This document shows, piece after piece, positions 62,470 to 64,000 of a stretch of DNA of 64,000 nucleotides. The position numbers and the translations under genes were made by a program. Location of the stretch: contig NC_133661.1 of NCBI RefSeq assembly GCF_037893015.1, positions 183,250,508 through 183,314,507 on the forward strand, read 5' to 3'. Numbering within the stretch: position 1 is the first letter of the stretch; every line of letters begins with the position of its first letter. The notes below the pieces were generated by a model, which saw nothing but the letters and a program-made list of their open reading frames with translations, was not told the origin of the DNA and did no database searches. Origin of the DNA: Macrotis lagotis (Eukaryota; Chordata; Mammalia; Peramelemorphia; Peramelidae).

Positions 62470-62650
62470 AATTATTCAGGGTTTCCAATATTTTAGTTCT
62501 TCTGGACCAAATTGCCCAACAAAAACTTGACAAGGGCTGCATATACAATACTCATATTACCAAAGAATATAATGCTAAAGTGTAATAATGTAATATTGAT
62601 AGGTCTTGAGGGTCACATGTGACCCATGGGCTGCAGGTTGCACACCTCTC
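62470..62650. repeat. Unidentified interspersed repeat, copy 2
   Basis: Related to 53640-53770. It ends in gtcacatgtgacccatgggc and tgcacacc, reminiscent of hAT-type elements. Not assigned. Confidence 0.5.
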
Positions 62651-63264
62651 TATCTTAAATGACAAATTCTTCAGAAGCCCTAAACTACTTCCTTATAAAA
62701 TCTATCATTAATCTCAGTTCTGCTCTCCTGGACCAAGCAGAATAAATCTGCTATTTTTTCCCCCATATGTCCTTCAGATATTTGAAAACAGTGATCATGT
62801 CCCCCCATCTTGTCTTTCCCATTCTAAACAACTTTGCTTCCTTTAATAGATCCTTATGTATTATGATCTTACAATCTTGCTTGTACATCCTTGTACATAT
62901 TCCTTGAAAAGTATAATAAAGGAGTCACAGAGTAAATGGGTTGAACTGTCATAGCAATAGCAAAGCATCAAGGCTGTGGGGGCCTGGTTCATGAATATCT
63001 TAACTGTGGATGGGTTTATCCTATATTGTATATATTCCCCGGAGAAGTCTTCTGTTCTAGTCATATTGTCACATCCCAAGGCACAGAGAAGACCATGAGA
63101 ATTTAGCAGTAAATGTGTGATCAAAACTATTTCAATGATAACCCCATCCTTGATGGCACCTGTGAAATATTTCCTCATAATTCCATCTATTTGTATCAGA
63201 GGCTTTTGAACTCTGGTGTTTTCAGATTGTGGTTACTCAGAGAATATGTTTGCTATGTTTGCTT

Positions 63265-63560
63265 AGGGGCAGCTAGGTGGTGCAGTGGATTGAGCACTGG
63301 CCCTGAAGTCAGGAAGACCTCAGTTCAAATGCAGACACTTGACATGTATTAGTTGTATGACTCTGGGCAAGGCACTTAACTTTGCCTCTCATCCAAGGCC
63401 ATCTCTGATTCACATCTGACTACTGCATCCAGATTACTCTGGAAGAGAAAATGAGGCTGTGACTTAGTACAGTATCCTCTCCCTCAAATTCAATTAATTT
63501 GCATATTAGGGCATCACCTCCCTTATGTCTTGATCCTCTTCAAGAGGACAAACATCATGG
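63265..63560 (+). repeat. SINE with RTE-like tail, forward
   Basis: Starts ggggcagctaggtggtgcag and ends tcaagaggacaaacatc. A second RTE-like tail fragment lies at about 63.77-63.91 kb. Confidence 0.85.
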
Positions 63561-64000
63561 AAAGAAGGAAAGCCTGAGAGGGAAAGTCTTACTCTTAGTC
63601 CATAGACATATACTTGGATACATTGTCACATTCTGTCACCAGAAATCACATGCTGATGCTTGCCTGGGCTGGCATTGCCTATTGATAAGGGAGGAAAAGA
63701 AACCAATTCAAAGGCCAAGAGACTCCCATGTTATCTAGAGCATCATCAATAGTCAGTCTTGTTATCTATCAAATCAGGCTATGGGATGGAATGGTTCTGG
63801 AAAAGGCAAGTGAGAAGGATGCCTTGCACAGCCTACCCCTCACTATAATAAACATAATTATGCATGTCATGCCACCAGTCACTCAAAGGACAGCAACAAC
63901 TACTACTGCTTCTAAGAATGGGGTAAGATTTCTAGATTTGAAGGCAGAAGACTTGGGTTTGAGTTCTGAACGTCTGCTCTTGGGTAAATAATTTAATTTC

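Larger units (their letters stand above)
55734..64000. other. Region 5' of TRDD3: repeats, no V or D segment seen
   Basis: I scanned both strands for heptamer-nonamer pairs and for YYCA-type V ends and found none. Contents: RTE-like tail fragments (56.87-57.00 and 60.64-60.86 kb), an (AT)n run (57.46-57.49), a LINE-like high-copy marsupial repeat (57.55-58.11), a MIR-like copy (58.49-58.65), a hAT-like repeat (62.47-62.65) and SINEs near 63.3 and 63.8 kb. Confidence 0.6.

Overview
This window is a vertebrate T-cell receptor alpha/delta (TRA/TRD) locus, read antisense: almost every receptor segment lies on the minus strand. The genome is AT-rich and intron-dominated. It is packed with tRNA-derived SINEs of the marsupial type (box-like start GGCAGCTAGGTGGC, some carrying an RTE-like 3' tail) and with MIR-like repeats. 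This points to a marsupial, probably an opossum-like species; the species call is inference.

Read in transcriptional order (minus strand, from high to low coordinates), the layout is as follows. A delta diversity segment (TRDD3-like, 55.7 kb) has a perfect 12-RSS on one side and a 23-RSS on the other. Six delta joining segments follow: TRDJ1 at 54.7 kb, three TRDJ4-like copies at 49.6, 48.6 and 45.7 kb (the last a pseudogene), TRDJ2 at 44.9 kb and TRDJ3 at 41.7 kb. Next is a J-C intron that holds the recognisable core of the TCR-delta enhancer at 38.77 kb. Then comes TRDC, with three coding exons at 37.3, 33.7 and 32.5 kb and a probable 3'-UTR exon at 32.08 kb. A TRDV3-like variable gene lies in inverted (plus) orientation at 23.2-24.1 kb. 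Finally the first alpha joining segments appear at 6.2 kb (TRAJ61 / psi-J-alpha relic), 5.5, 4.4, 3.8 (TRAJ59-like) and 1.6 kb. The order D3-J1-J4-J2-J3-C-V3(inverted)-J61 matches the human locus as I know it.

The segments form a working V(D)J system: V carries a 23-RSS, D carries 12 and 23, and J carries 12, so the 12/23 rule is satisfied. J segments end in a single base of a split codon that TRDC exon 1 completes. TRDV3 must join by inversion.

The rest is interspersed repeat: a reverse-oriented RTE-family LINE at about 8.65-10.87 kb, many SINE/MIR copies, microsatellites and several local duplications. The points most worth a second look are the enhancer core framed by an inverted pair of about 240-bp repeats, a perfect 54-bp inverted repeat, tandem duplication of the TRDJ4 unit, a GG instead of GT at the predicted TRDV3 leader donor, and the degenerate TRAJ61. 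I found no second D segment and no other V gene in the window.
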